A stretch of 64,000 nt of DNA, from positions 868,001 through 932,000 of the forward strand of contig NZ_JACCAE010000001.1 in NCBI RefSeq assembly GCF_013409205.1, given 5' to 3'. The notes beneath the pieces were generated by a model. That model saw only the letters and a program-made list of their open reading frames with translations. It ran no database searches and was not told where the DNA came from. Shown piece after piece: positions 52,562 to 60,179 of this stretch (its first letter is position 1; every line of letters begins with the position of its first letter). A program made the translations under genes and the position numbers. This DNA comes from Janibacter cremeus. Lineage in GTDB: Bacteria > Actinomycetota > Actinomycetes > Actinomycetales > Dermatophilaceae.

Positions 52562-53424
52562 ACCTGCTCGGCGCGCACTGGGTTCAGCAGCGGCATGAGT
52601 CCGTCAATTCGGGCCTCGGCCACGCATCCTGGCGTGAGAACACCAGCGCCTGGGGTGCCTGTGGAAATGATGTCGCCCGGATAGAGCGGCATCATCTGAC
52701 TGTGAAAGCTCACCAGATCAGCCGGTGCGTGGGTCATGTTGGCCACGCGATCCCGCCGCACCTCGGATCCGTCCAGGAGCGTGCACACCTCGATGTCCTC
52801 CAGAGGACCCTCGGCAAGGAACTCGTCGAGGGTCACGACCTCGGGGCCGAAAGAGAAAAAGGTGGGGAAGTTCTTCGACCGAGTGAGGTAGCGCGGGTTG
52901 AGCTGGAGGATGTCCTCCGCGGTTTGGTCCAGGACGGCACACACACCGAACACGTGGGCCATGGCGTCTGTCGGGTCGACGCCCTGGGTACGCCTCCCCA
53001 CGACTAGTCCGACCTCCGCCTCGGCGGTCGTGCGCTCGCTCTGCGTCGGCAGGACGATGGCCTCACCAGCACCGATAATGGTGTGATCTGCCTTGATGAA
53101 GGAAGCCGGCTGGTCCGGCGCTTGCTCGGACAAGTCACCAGCATGCTTGCCGTAGTTGAGGCCGATGCCCCAGATCTTGCGCGGTCGCCGATACGGCGGC
53201 TGGAAGCGCGCGTCGGCCTCCCGAATGACCATGTGTGATGGCATGTCGTCGGCGACTTGCTGCAGACCGACGAACTCGTCGGTAAGCCAAGTCCCGCTGT
53301 CCAGGAAAACCAGCAGGTCACCTTGGAACTCTGGACGCACGTGATTCAGTGGAGCCCAATCGCGGTCGGACCGGCGGATGCAGGCCTGATCGGACCCGGC
53401 GATCTCCAGTGTTGCGAATCGCAT
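52558..53424 (-). CDS. Fumarylacetoacetate hydrolase family protein
   Basis: A 288-residue FAH-fold protein: KIWGIGLNYGKHAGD, IIGAGEAIVLPTQSERTTAE (metal and base residues), AEVGLVVGR, SKNFPTFFSFGPEVVT, and YPGDIISTGTPGAGV. Family members hydrolyse or decarboxylate 2-keto acids such as 2,4-diketo-3-deoxy sugar acids. Placed between the lactonase and the dehydratase, it fits the terminal cleavage step of a non-phosphorylative sugar-acid route. Confidence 0.88.
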   Translation of the reverse strand: MRFATLEIAGSDQACIRRSDRDWAPLNHVRPEFQGDLLVFLDSGTWLTDEFVGLQQVADDMPSHMVIREADARFQPPYRRPRKIWGIGLNYGKHAGDLSEQAPDQPASFIKADHTIIGAGEAIVLPTQSERTTAEAEVGLVVGRRTQGVDPTDAMAHVFGVCAVLDQTAEDILQLNPRYLTRSKNFPTFFSFGPEVVTLDEFLAEGPLEDIEVCTLLDGSEVRRDRVANMTHAPADLVSFHSQMMPLYPGDIISTGTPGAGVLTPGCVAEARIDGLMPLLNPVRAEQV

Positions 53425-53433
53425 ACCTGCCCC

Positions 53434-54564
53434 CTAGGCCCAGCTGTCCAGGGCGCAGTCCTCGACCACGTCATCGACGAAGTCGAAGCCGAGTCCATGG
53501 CGAGTCGGCAGCCTCACCCCAGCGGGCACAATTTCCAACTGGTGCGAGACCGCTCGGCGGAAGTTGAGCACCTGGTCGTTGGGGAAGTACTCCACATACT
53601 GCCCGTTGGTCAGGGACCCGACCAGATGCACATGCAGGTCATGGAACCAGTGCGGGCACATGGACACGCCGAATGAGGCGGCAGTGTCGGCGATGCGCTG
53701 GTACTCGGTGATCCCGCCACAAACGGCGGCGTCAGTCTGCAAGATGCCCGCGGCGCCCTGGGTGAGCAGTTGGAGATGGCGCCAGCGGCCCTGCTCGATC
53801 TCACCGGTTGCTACGGTCACCGGGGTGCGCTCTGCCAACCTGGCATGGTTGATGATGTCGTCAGGAAAGAAGGGCTCCTCGATCCAGTACGGGTCATACG
53901 GCTCCAGCAGCCGTAGCGCACCCAGTGCGGTGGGGAGGTCCGGCCACGCATTGTTGGCATCGAGCATCACCTTGACCTCTGACCCCACCGCAGCCCGGAC
54001 TGCGGCCAGGCGTTCGGCGTCCGCTTCCGGAGCAACACCCACCCGACCGACTTTCATCTTCACCGCGTCGAAGCCCAGCTCCACATAGCCCTTCATCTCG
54101 TCTGCCAGATCATCGGGGGTCTTGCCGGCGAGGTAGTAGCCACCGCTGGCGTATGCGGGTACCCAGTCCCGCGTGGTCGCACCCCCAAGGAATTGCCACA
54201 AAGGCTGCCCCACGGCCCTGGCGTTCAGATCCCAAAGAGCGATGTCGACCGCGCTGTGGGCCCGAGTCACAAGTCCAGCTCGGCCATGCAGGATGGTCTC
54301 GGCGTAGACCTCGTCCCAAAGTGCGCGGACGTTTCGGCTGTCATGGCCCACCAGAATGGGGGCCACCAGGTCTCGCACGGCACCGGAGAGCAAGGGGCCA
54401 CCGAAGTTGCCGGCGTAGCAGAACCCGATGCCCGTGTTGCCGTCCTCGTCGGTGATGCGCACAAAGCAGTAGTGCCGCTCGGTCACCTCTCTACGGGCCA
54501 TCGCGGTGGGGGTATCCAGGGGAATCGCCACGGTGCGCGCCTGGATACTGGTAATGCGGGTCAT
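53434..54564 (-). CDS. Enolase-superfamily sugar-acid dehydratase (mandelate racemase subgroup)
   Basis: A 376-residue protein with the MLE_N capping domain and the barrel residues in order: FDAVKMKVG (KxK), VMLDANNAW (metal D), YWIEEPF (metal E), VATGE (third metal ligand), and a late CPHWFHDLHVHLVGS (His region). This matches the mandelate-racemase/dehydratase group that removes water from aldonic or aldaric acids. The exact substrate cannot be read. It starts 39 bases after the SDR gene. Confidence 0.88.
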   Translation of the reverse strand: MTRITSIQARTVAIPLDTPTAMARREVTERHYCFVRITDEDGNTGIGFCYAGNFGGPLLSGAVRDLVAPILVGHDSRNVRALWDEVYAETILHGRAGLVTRAHSAVDIALWDLNARAVGQPLWQFLGGATTRDWVPAYASGGYYLAGKTPDDLADEMKGYVELGFDAVKMKVGRVGVAPEADAERLAAVRAAVGSEVKVMLDANNAWPDLPTALGALRLLEPYDPYWIEEPFFPDDIINHARLAERTPVTVATGEIEQGRWRHLQLLTQGAAGILQTDAAVCGGITEYQRIADTAASFGVSMCPHWFHDLHVHLVGSLTNGQYVEYFPNDQVLNFRRAVSHQLEIVPAGVRLPTRHGLGFDFVDDVVEDCALDSWA

Positions 54565-54603
54565 CGGAACTCCTGTCGTTGAAGATTGTCGATTGCGGGG
54601 CGG

Positions 54604-55392
54604 TCAGGGGAGGGAAGCTGTCAGGCCGCCGTCGACGAGAATCGTTTGCCCTGTCACGTAGGAGGCGGCCTCGGACGCCAAGAAGCCGACGAGCGCAGCG
54701 AACTCCTCAACCCGGCCATAGCGACCCATGGGGATCGAGCCCTCGGACGCGGCCCGGACCTCCTCGGCAGTCCGCCCGGTGCGCTCAGCGCCCGCAAGGT
54801 CAAGTTGCCGTACGCGGTCGGTGTCGACGCGGCCAGGGGCCACGACATTCACCGTCACGTTGTCTGCGGCAAGATCGATGGCCAAGTCCTTGACCAGCCC
54901 ATTGAGCGCGGGCCGGAAAGTGTTGGACAGCGTCAGGTTGGGGATCGGCCGTCGGACGCTGGATGAGCCGATCAGGATGATGCGACCACCGCCGAGGGCG
55001 CGCATGTCGGGCAGCACTTCCCGAACGCACCGCACGAAACTCATCAACGTCAGCTGATAGGCCGTCTCCCAACTCTCGTCAGCCAAGGCCTCGAAGCCTC
55101 CTGCAGGAGGCCCACCCGCGTTGGCGACCAGGACCGAGATGGGGCCCAGTTCGGTGCGGACACGTTCCACAGCCTCGTGGAGCTGTTCGGGATCGGAAAC
55201 GTCCGCGGCCACGCCGAGGGAACGTGTATGGGCCGCGAGTGTGCTCGCCGCGGCCTCCGCGCTCTCCGCACTCCGGGCGCAGAGCGCCACGTCATGACCG
55301 TCTTCAGCCAGCCTACTGGCGCATCCATATCCAAGACCCTTGCTGCCAGCCAGCACCAAGGCGGTCGAGCGGGTGGTGGTGGTGAAACTCAT
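54604..55392 (-). CDS. SDR-family oxidoreductase lacking the canonical YxxxK
   Basis: A 262-residue Rossmann protein: ALVLAGSKGLGYGCASRL (NAD(P) site), VLVANAGGPPAGGFEAL, IILIGSSSVRRPIPNLTLSN, VNVVAPGRVDTDR, and ASYVTGQTILVDGGL. At the usual YxxxK site the residues are SNTFR (in LTLSNTFRPALNG), so the catalytic Tyr and Lys are absent; this fits an uncharacterised SDR subgroup. First gene of the minus-strand catabolic operon, start ATG 55392. Confidence 0.85.
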   Translation of the reverse strand: MSFTTTTRSTALVLAGSKGLGYGCASRLAEDGHDVALCARSAESAEAAASTLAAHTRSLGVAADVSDPEQLHEAVERVRTELGPISVLVANAGGPPAGGFEALADESWETAYQLTLMSFVRCVREVLPDMRALGGGRIILIGSSSVRRPIPNLTLSNTFRPALNGLVKDLAIDLAADNVTVNVVAPGRVDTDRVRQLDLAGAERTGRTAEEVRAASEGSIPMGRYGRVEEFAALVGFLASEAASYVTGQTILVDGGLTASLP

Positions 55393-55425
55393 AAGATGAC
55401 CTGCCTCACGTTGGGTATGCGAGAC

Positions 55426-55453
55426 ACAGTATCTAGTACTCAAGAACTGTCAA
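55426..55453 (-). promoter_or_regulatory. Promoter and operator of the catabolic operon
   Basis: On the minus strand TTGACA (55453-55448) and TACTGT (55431-55426) are 16 bases apart. AGTACTAGATACT, an inverted repeat with AGTA/TACT arms, overlaps the -10 region and is a likely operator. It lies 34 bases upstream of the SDR start. Confidence 0.5.
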
Positions 55454-55614
55454 TGGGGTGAAGACTTACGAGAAGAGAGCTGGCCCGCGGAAACCTTCGG
55501 TGGACTCCGCCGTTGTTTCGTTGGTGGATGGGCGTGCACTGGGGCGTGCTCCGGTGAAGGTCTGCCGCGTGCCGGGTCTGATGGAGGCTCTCATTCCACG
55601 GAAGGATGAGAGTC

Positions 55615-55935
55615 ATGGCAGCACCAAGGAAGTACCCCGAGGAGCTTCGGGAACGGGCGATCCGGATGGCGGTCGATCTGCGGCGTGACCCGGCCACGAG
55701 GAGCGGTGCTCTTCGTCGGGTCGGTGAGCAGCTGGGGATCAACCCTGAGACGCTGCGGAACTGGGTCTCCCAGGCCGAGATCGACCAGGGTCACCGCCCC
55801 GGCGTCACCACGGCCGAGGGTCAGCGCATCGCCCAGCTTGAACGTGAGAACAAGGAGCTGCGGCGAGCGAATGAGATCTTGCGGACGGCCTCGGCGTTTT
55901 TCGCCGCGGCGGAGCTCGACCGCAAGCTGAAGTGA
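55615..55935 (+). CDS. IS3-family OrfA
   Basis: 106 residues: APRKYPEELRERAIRMAVDL (HTH), LGINPETLRNWVSQAEIDQG, then the leucine zipper [20 protein letters not shown]. The ATG at 55606 is an alternative start. It ends overlapping orfB by four bases, where a programmed frameshift would fuse the two. Confidence 0.9.
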   Translation: MAAPRKYPEELRERAIRMAVDLRRDPATRSGALRRVGEQLGINPETLRNWVSQAEIDQGHRPGVTTAEGQRIAQLERENKELRRANEILRTASAFFAAAELDRKLK

Positions 55936-56642
55936 CTACGGCGGTGCTGGTCGACTACATCGACCAGCACCGCGACCGGTTCGGGGTCGAGCCGATCTGC
56001 ACCGTCCTTCGCAGGGCGGGGATGCAGATCGCCCCGAGCAGCTATTACGCCGCCAAGACCAGACCGCCGTCGGCCAGAGCGGTGGCCGACCGGCGGCACC
56101 TGGAAGTGCTCCAGCGGGTGCACGCGGAGAACTACGGCGTCTACGGGGTCCGGAAGATGCACGCCGAGCTCAACCGGCGCGGTCATCGGATCGCCAGGTG
56201 CACCGTGCACCGGCTGATGCGAGCCGACGGGCTGCGCGGAATCAGTCGGGCCAAGGGTCCGCGCACCACCATCGCCGGCGCCGGTCCGGATACCCGCCCC
56301 GACCTGCTCGACCGCGACTTCAAGGCGCCCGCACCAAACCGGGTCTGGGTCGCGGACATCACCTACTGCCGCACCTTCGCCGGCTGGGTCTACGCGGCCT
56401 TTGTCATCGACGTCTACTCCCGCCGGGTGGTGGGCTGGCAACTGTCGAAGAGTCTGCGCACCGACCTGGCGCTGGACGCCCTCGAGATGGGCTTGTGGAC
56501 CCGCGACCACGCCGGCCAGGACACCACCGGTGTGATCGCACATTCGGACAAGGGAGTGCAGTACCTCGCGGTGCGCTACACCCAGCGGCTGGCCGAGGCC
56601 GGCGCCGTAGCGTCGGTCGGATCCACCGGTAACAGCTACGAC
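55932..56642 (+). pseudogene. IS3-family OrfB transposase, 5' part, split by IS110
   Basis: VDYIDQHRDRFGVEPICTVL, KMHAELNRRGHRIARCTVHR (HTH_21), then the DDE core NRVWVADITYCRTF (first D), TGVIAHSDKGVQYLAVRYTQ (second D) and GSTGNSYD at 56642. The following catalytic-Glu segment is displaced to 57967, after the IS110. Confidence 0.92.
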
Positions 56643-56873
56643 TGTGAGAGTCTCAATCACCATCAGGCGGCCTGACTCTTGCTTACGACTGACCCCGAAG
56701 TCTGGGTGTCCTGGCTGTTGATCTGTCGTCCGCTTGGTGGTGCACCACCACATGGTGCTGGCCGGGCGGGCGTGACCTCATAGGAGCCTGATTCAGCAGT
56801 CTCATCACAGTCCCGTCCACCCGACCGGCCAGCGTCACTCGCCCTGTCCCTGGTCTGGTTGGAGCAAGTACTG
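56643..56873 (+). ncRNA. Candidate IS110 bridge-RNA region
   Basis: Non-coding left end with self-complementary parts, e.g. GGTGGTGCACCACC at 56736-56749 and GGCCGGGCGGG/CCCGTCC stretches. Known IS110-subgroup elements express a guide RNA from this position whose loops pair with donor and target. Loop-target pairing was not computed here. Confidence 0.45.
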
Positions 56874-57950
56874 ATGAGCATGCAACAGGTCCCCGCACAC
56901 CGTCGAGTCGTCATCGGCGTCGACACCCACAAACACGTCCACGTCGCCGTCGCGATCGACGAGCTCGGCGCCACCTTGGGCAATCGCTCATTCGCAGCCG
57001 ATACAGGCGGCTACCTCGAATTGATCGACTGGGCACTGGCCTTCGGCGGCAAGCCCACTTTCGGCATCGAGGGAACCGGCTCTTACGGCGCCGGTCTGGC
57101 TAGCGCGGTGCGCCGCCGCGATATCGGCGCTATAGAGGTCGTGCGTACTGACCGGCGCGATAGGCGCCTGCGGGGCAAGTCCGACTCCATCGACGCTGAG
57201 AACGCTGCCCGCGCTGTTTTGGCCGGGCAGGCCACCGCGATCCCGAAGACCGCCGACGGCACCGTGGAGATGATCCGCCAGGTCAAGGTGGCCAAGGACA
57301 TCGCGGTCAAGGCACGCACTGCGGCGATGATCAGCCTCAAGCAGGTCATCGTCAACGCTCCACCGCAGCTGCGTGAGGATCTGCAGCCGCTGTCGAAGAT
57401 GGCGCTGATCAACCGGTGCGCCGCACTGCGACCCGGCCAGGTCACCACGATCCTGTCGTCCTCGAAGTACACCCTGCGTGCGATCGCTCGACGGTGGCAG
57501 CACCTGAACGAGGAGATCAGCGGCCACGAGAAGGTCCTGGAACAGCTGACCACCCAGGTGGCGCCGGACCTGACCGCAGCGTTCGCGGTTGGTCCCGACA
57601 CGGCAGCTGAGATGCTCATCGTCGCTGGCGACAACCCTGAGCGGATTCGCTCCGAGCCGGCCTTCGCACGACTGTGCGGCGTCGCCCCGATCCCGGCCTC
57701 CTCCGGTATGACCAACCGACACAGGCTCAACCGCGGCGGCCACAGGCAAGCAAACGCCGCCCTCTATCGCGTCGTGATCGTGCGGATGCAACACCACGAG
57801 CCGACGAAGGCCTACGTTGCTCGGCGCACCGCGGAGGGCAAGACCAAAGCCGAGATCATCCGATGCCTGAAACGACTCCTCGCCCGCGAACTCTGGGCCG
57901 CAATGCGACCCCTGCGCCAGCCCCGCGAAGCATCACCCGAAGCCGCTTGA
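56874..57950 (+). CDS. IS110-family transposase (DEDD recombinase)
   Basis: A 358-residue recombinase: RuvC-like DEDD domain with VVIGVDTHKHVHVAVAI (first D), TFGIEGTGSYGAGLA (E), DRRDRRLRGKSDSIDAENAA (D, D). The C-terminal Tnp_20 domain has FARLCGVAPIPASSGMTNRH (candidate nucleophile Ser) and RLNRGGHRQANAALYRVV. ATG 56874 is taken; a TTG at 56859 is possible. It appears intact. Confidence 0.9.
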   Translation: MSMQQVPAHRRVVIGVDTHKHVHVAVAIDELGATLGNRSFAADTGGYLELIDWALAFGGKPTFGIEGTGSYGAGLASAVRRRDIGAIEVVRTDRRDRRLRGKSDSIDAENAARAVLAGQATAIPKTADGTVEMIRQVKVAKDIAVKARTAAMISLKQVIVNAPPQLREDLQPLSKMALINRCAALRPGQVTTILSSSKYTLRAIARRWQHLNEEISGHEKVLEQLTTQVAPDLTAAFAVGPDTAAEMLIVAGDNPERIRSEPAFARLCGVAPIPASSGMTNRHRLNRGGHRQANAALYRVVIVRMQHHEPTKAYVARRTAEGKTKAEIIRCLKRLLARELWAAMRPLRQPREASPEAA

Positions 57951-57966
57951 CAGATATAGGAGCATC

Positions 57967-58203
57967 AACGCGCTGGCCGAGGCGTTCAACTCGCTGTTCA
58001 AGGCCGATCTGGTCCGCAACAAGGGCCCCTGGAAGAACATCGACGACCTCGAGATCGCGGTCGCTGAGTACATCGACTGGTTCAACTATCGACGCCTCCA
58101 CGGCGAGATCGGACTCGTCCCACCGGTCGAGTTCGAAGAGCAGCACTACCGGCACAACCCCGTAGCGACTACCGTCGCTACGTCAGTTCAGAGTCTCCAC
58201 TGA
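57967..58203 (+). pseudogene. IS3-family OrfB transposase, 3' part
   Basis: NALAEAFNSLFKADLVRNKG (catalytic E in AEAF), PWKNIDDLEIAVAEYIDWFN, RRLHGEIGLVPPVEFEEQHY: the C-terminal end of the OrfB that starts at 55932. In frame from 57967 to the TGA at 58201-58203. Confidence 0.92.
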
Positions 58204-58218
58204 ACCCGGCACGCGACA

Positions 58219-58646
58219 CTGCGGATGACATCGATCTGGGACTCGTGCAGCCTGCCCTGCCGCAGCGCGGAGTCAGCGAGGATGCCCACGTCGAGCGGGT
58301 CGAGGCACCGGGCCGCGTGCTCGATGAGCAACGCCGGGGAGGCCACCGGCAGGTCCTCCGGCCACACCCGGTGCCATCCGTGCCCGACATAGGAGTCCGG
58401 GAGGTCGACCCGACGTCGACCATGGACGTGGGTACCGGAGCCCGGGGGAAGCCACAGCCCGTGGTGCTCGGCCGCCGTGAGGCACGTGGGCCGCAGCCCG
58501 TGGCGGAGAGCCTCGACCACCACGTCGTCCTCGGAGCGGGAGGCGAAGAATCGCCCCGCCCGCCTCAGCGTCCCGGCATCCACCAGCGTGTCGATCGTGC
58601 GGCGTGAGTAGCGTTCGCCACGCAGCTGCCGGTAGGTGTAGAGCAT
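58219..58646 (-). pseudogene. Split AbiEi/DUF559-type protein, N-terminal half
   Basis: From ATG 58646: LYTYRQLRGERYSRRTIDTL (wHTH of the AbiEi-antitoxin type), RAGRFFASRSEDDVVVEALR, CLTAAEHHGLWLPPG, VASPALLIEHAARCLDPLDV, LADSALRQGRLHESQIDVIR. The frame then runs into the IS3 terminus. Its C-terminal half is at 31553-31949; together they would give a protein of about 275 residues, near the usual length for this family. Confidence 0.85.
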
Positions 58647-58744
58647 CGCCCCAGCCCACCCGCACTCCGCCGACCGATCTGCGGTTCGCACCGATCTGGG
58701 GACGACCCGACCACAGGTTCGCGGCTTGTGGACAGGATCCGTGT

Positions 58745-58816
58745 GCACAAGAGGGACTCCCGGTTACCGACACCCCAAAGTTCTCGGGGGTTGTGCACCA
58801 GGAGTCCCTCCTGTGC
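58745..58816. repeat. 70-base hairpin element, right copy
   Basis: Arms GCACAAGAGGGACTCC and GGAGTCCCTCCTGTGC with core ACCGACACCCCAAAG and GTTGTGCACCAG. It is a direct repeat of 31477-31544, so the two copies bracket the split gene. It begins five bases after the stop of the minus-strand M16 gene. Confidence 0.8.
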
Positions 58817-58820
58817 CCGC

Positions 58821-60179
58821 TCAGTTCGGGACGACGGTGACCGGGCCGAGCCCGAGCTCGGTGACCTCGTCCTTGTAGAGCGAGGCGTCGCCCACGACGA
58901 CGACCGTCCACTCGTGGGTGACCTGCTCGCGCCAGGCTCGGCTGAGGTCGTCCGCGGTCAGCCGACGCATGGCCGCGATCGTGTCGCTGGTGAAGGTCAG
59001 CGGCAGCTCGTCACCCGCCAGTCCCGCGGTCTCGTCGGCGATGGCGTCCGCGGTGTCGTAGCGACCCGGGGCGGTGAGGGTCATGAAGTCGACGCCGGCG
59101 CGGGTCTCCTCCTCGGTGAAGCCCTCCTGCGCACCAGCGAGGATCTCCTCGAGCAGACGGAGGGAGTCGACGGTCGAGTCGGCACGCACGGACCCGGCGA
59201 CGGTGAACGCCGAGCCGACCTGGCGGGGACGAAAGCCGGAGCGGATGCCGTAGGTGTACCCCTTCTCCTCGCGCAGCACCTGGTCGATGCGGGCATTGGG
59301 GGCGCCACCCATGACGTAGGCCAGCACGGGGAAGGGGGCCCACCCGGACTCGACACGTCGGTCCGGGCCGGGAGCGCCGATGAGGATCTCCGACTGCACC
59401 GAGCCGGGACGGTCGACCAGGACGACGCGGGCGGCATCGGCAGCGCGCGGGGCCGGCTCACGGTCGACCGGCCGGGCACGACCCGAGGTCGTCCAGGCAC
59501 CCAGGGTCGAGCCGAGCAGCTCCTCGACGTCGATCCCGGTGAGGTCGCCGGCCACGACGACGGTCGTCCCCTCGGGGTGGACGTGGGCGGCATGGAAGTC
59601 GACGACGTCCTGCCGGGTCACGTCGGCGACGGTCTCGGCCTGACCACCACCGGGACGCGACGCGCGGATGGTGGGGTCGTAGTAGGTCCTCGCCCACTCC
59701 TTGAAGGCGCGACGACCGGCCGAGGCCCGCTCCTGCTCGATCTCGGCCAGGCGGGTGCGCACGATGCGCGAGACCTCCGTCTGCTCGAAGACCGGCTCGC
59801 TGACGCACTCGGTGAGCAGCTCCAGCGCCTGGCCCAGGAAGCGCTGCGGCACGTCGAGGTCGACACCGAGCGAGGCCTCGCTCATGCCGGCACCGAGGGC
59901 GATGCCACGACGCTCGAGCAGCTCCGACAGCTCACGCTGGCCGTGCGTGCGGGTGCCCTCGTCGAGCAGTCGCGCCATGACCCAGGCGACGCCCTCCTTG
60001 GACCCCGGCTCGTGGCGCAGCGCGACCGGGACGGTCAGGCGCACGGAGATGACGTACTGGCCGGGGACGTCGTGCACGAGGGCACCGATGCCGTTGGGCA
60101 GCGTGAGCTCACGCGGCTGGGGGAAGGACCACTCCCCCGGCGCGGTGACCTGCGGACGTGGGACCGTGGGCGTGCTCAT
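58821..60179 (-). CDS. M16-family peptidase, non-catalytic partner subunit
   Basis: A 452-residue M16 protein (LTLPNGIGALVHDVPGQYVI, GVAWVMARLLDEGTRTHG, VMGGAPNARIDQVLREEKGY, TYGIRSGFRP). It lacks the HxxEH zinc motif at the position where the next gene has it, so it is the structural half of a two-subunit M16B enzyme. ATG 60179 overlaps the stop of the catalytic subunit (ATGA). Confidence 0.88.
   Translation of the reverse strand: MSTPTVPRPQVTAPGEWSFPQPRELTLPNGIGALVHDVPGQYVISVRLTVPVALRHEPGSKEGVAWVMARLLDEGTRTHGQRELSELLERRGIALGAGMSEASLGVDLDVPQRFLGQALELLTECVSEPVFEQTEVSRIVRTRLAEIEQERASAGRRAFKEWARTYYDPTIRASRPGGGQAETVADVTRQDVVDFHAAHVHPEGTTVVVAGDLTGIDVEELLGSTLGAWTTSGRARPVDREPAPRAADAARVVLVDRPGSVQSEILIGAPGPDRRVESGWAPFPVLAYVMGGAPNARIDQVLREEKGYTYGIRSGFRPRQVGSAFTVAGSVRADSTVDSLRLLEEILAGAQEGFTEEETRAGVDFMTLTAPGRYDTADAIADETAGLAGDELPLTFTSDTIAAMRRLTADDLSRAWREQVTHEWTVVVVGDASLYKDEVTELGLGPVTVVPN

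Larger units (their letters stand above)
56643..57966 (+). mobile_element. IS110-family insertion sequence inside IS3 orfB
   Basis: The IS3 orfB frame breaks after GNSYD (56642) and resumes at NALAEAF (57967). The 1324 bases between carry one IS110 transposase, about 230 bases of 5' non-coding DNA and only 16 bases after the stop. This layout fits the IS110 subgroup, in which the bridge RNA comes from the left end. No inverted repeats and no target duplication beyond one base are seen, as expected. Confidence 0.88.
31950..58218. mobile_element. 26.3-kb genomic island inserted in a DUF559-type gene
   Basis: Bounded by a CTG triplet on each side (31947-31949 and 58219-58221), the length expected for IS3-group target duplications. 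The right end is an IS3 terminal repeat starting TGTCGCGTGCCGGGTTCAG (read inward). The left end starts TGCCGCGACAGATCAG and shares TGYCGCG plus a GAACTG at position 30-35. Genes within differ from their surroundings: several are of lower GC, IS fragments abound, and the chromosomal CCTCGAA repeat family is absent. Confidence 0.8.
55563..58218 (+). mobile_element. IS3-family element interrupted by IS110, right end of the island
   Basis: Left terminus TGCCGCGTGCCGGGTCTGAT (55563) and right terminus TGTCGCGTGCCGGGTTCAGT (read inward from 58218) are matching inverted repeats. Without the 1324-base IS110 the element is about 1.33 kb, normal for IS3. It abuts the split DUF559-type gene at 58218. 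Confidence 0.9.

Noticed and set aside
58219..58646. Functional type IV antitoxin (AbiEi) with a toxin partner
   Set aside because: The gene is truncated by the island and no AbiEii-like toxin gene is adjacent.
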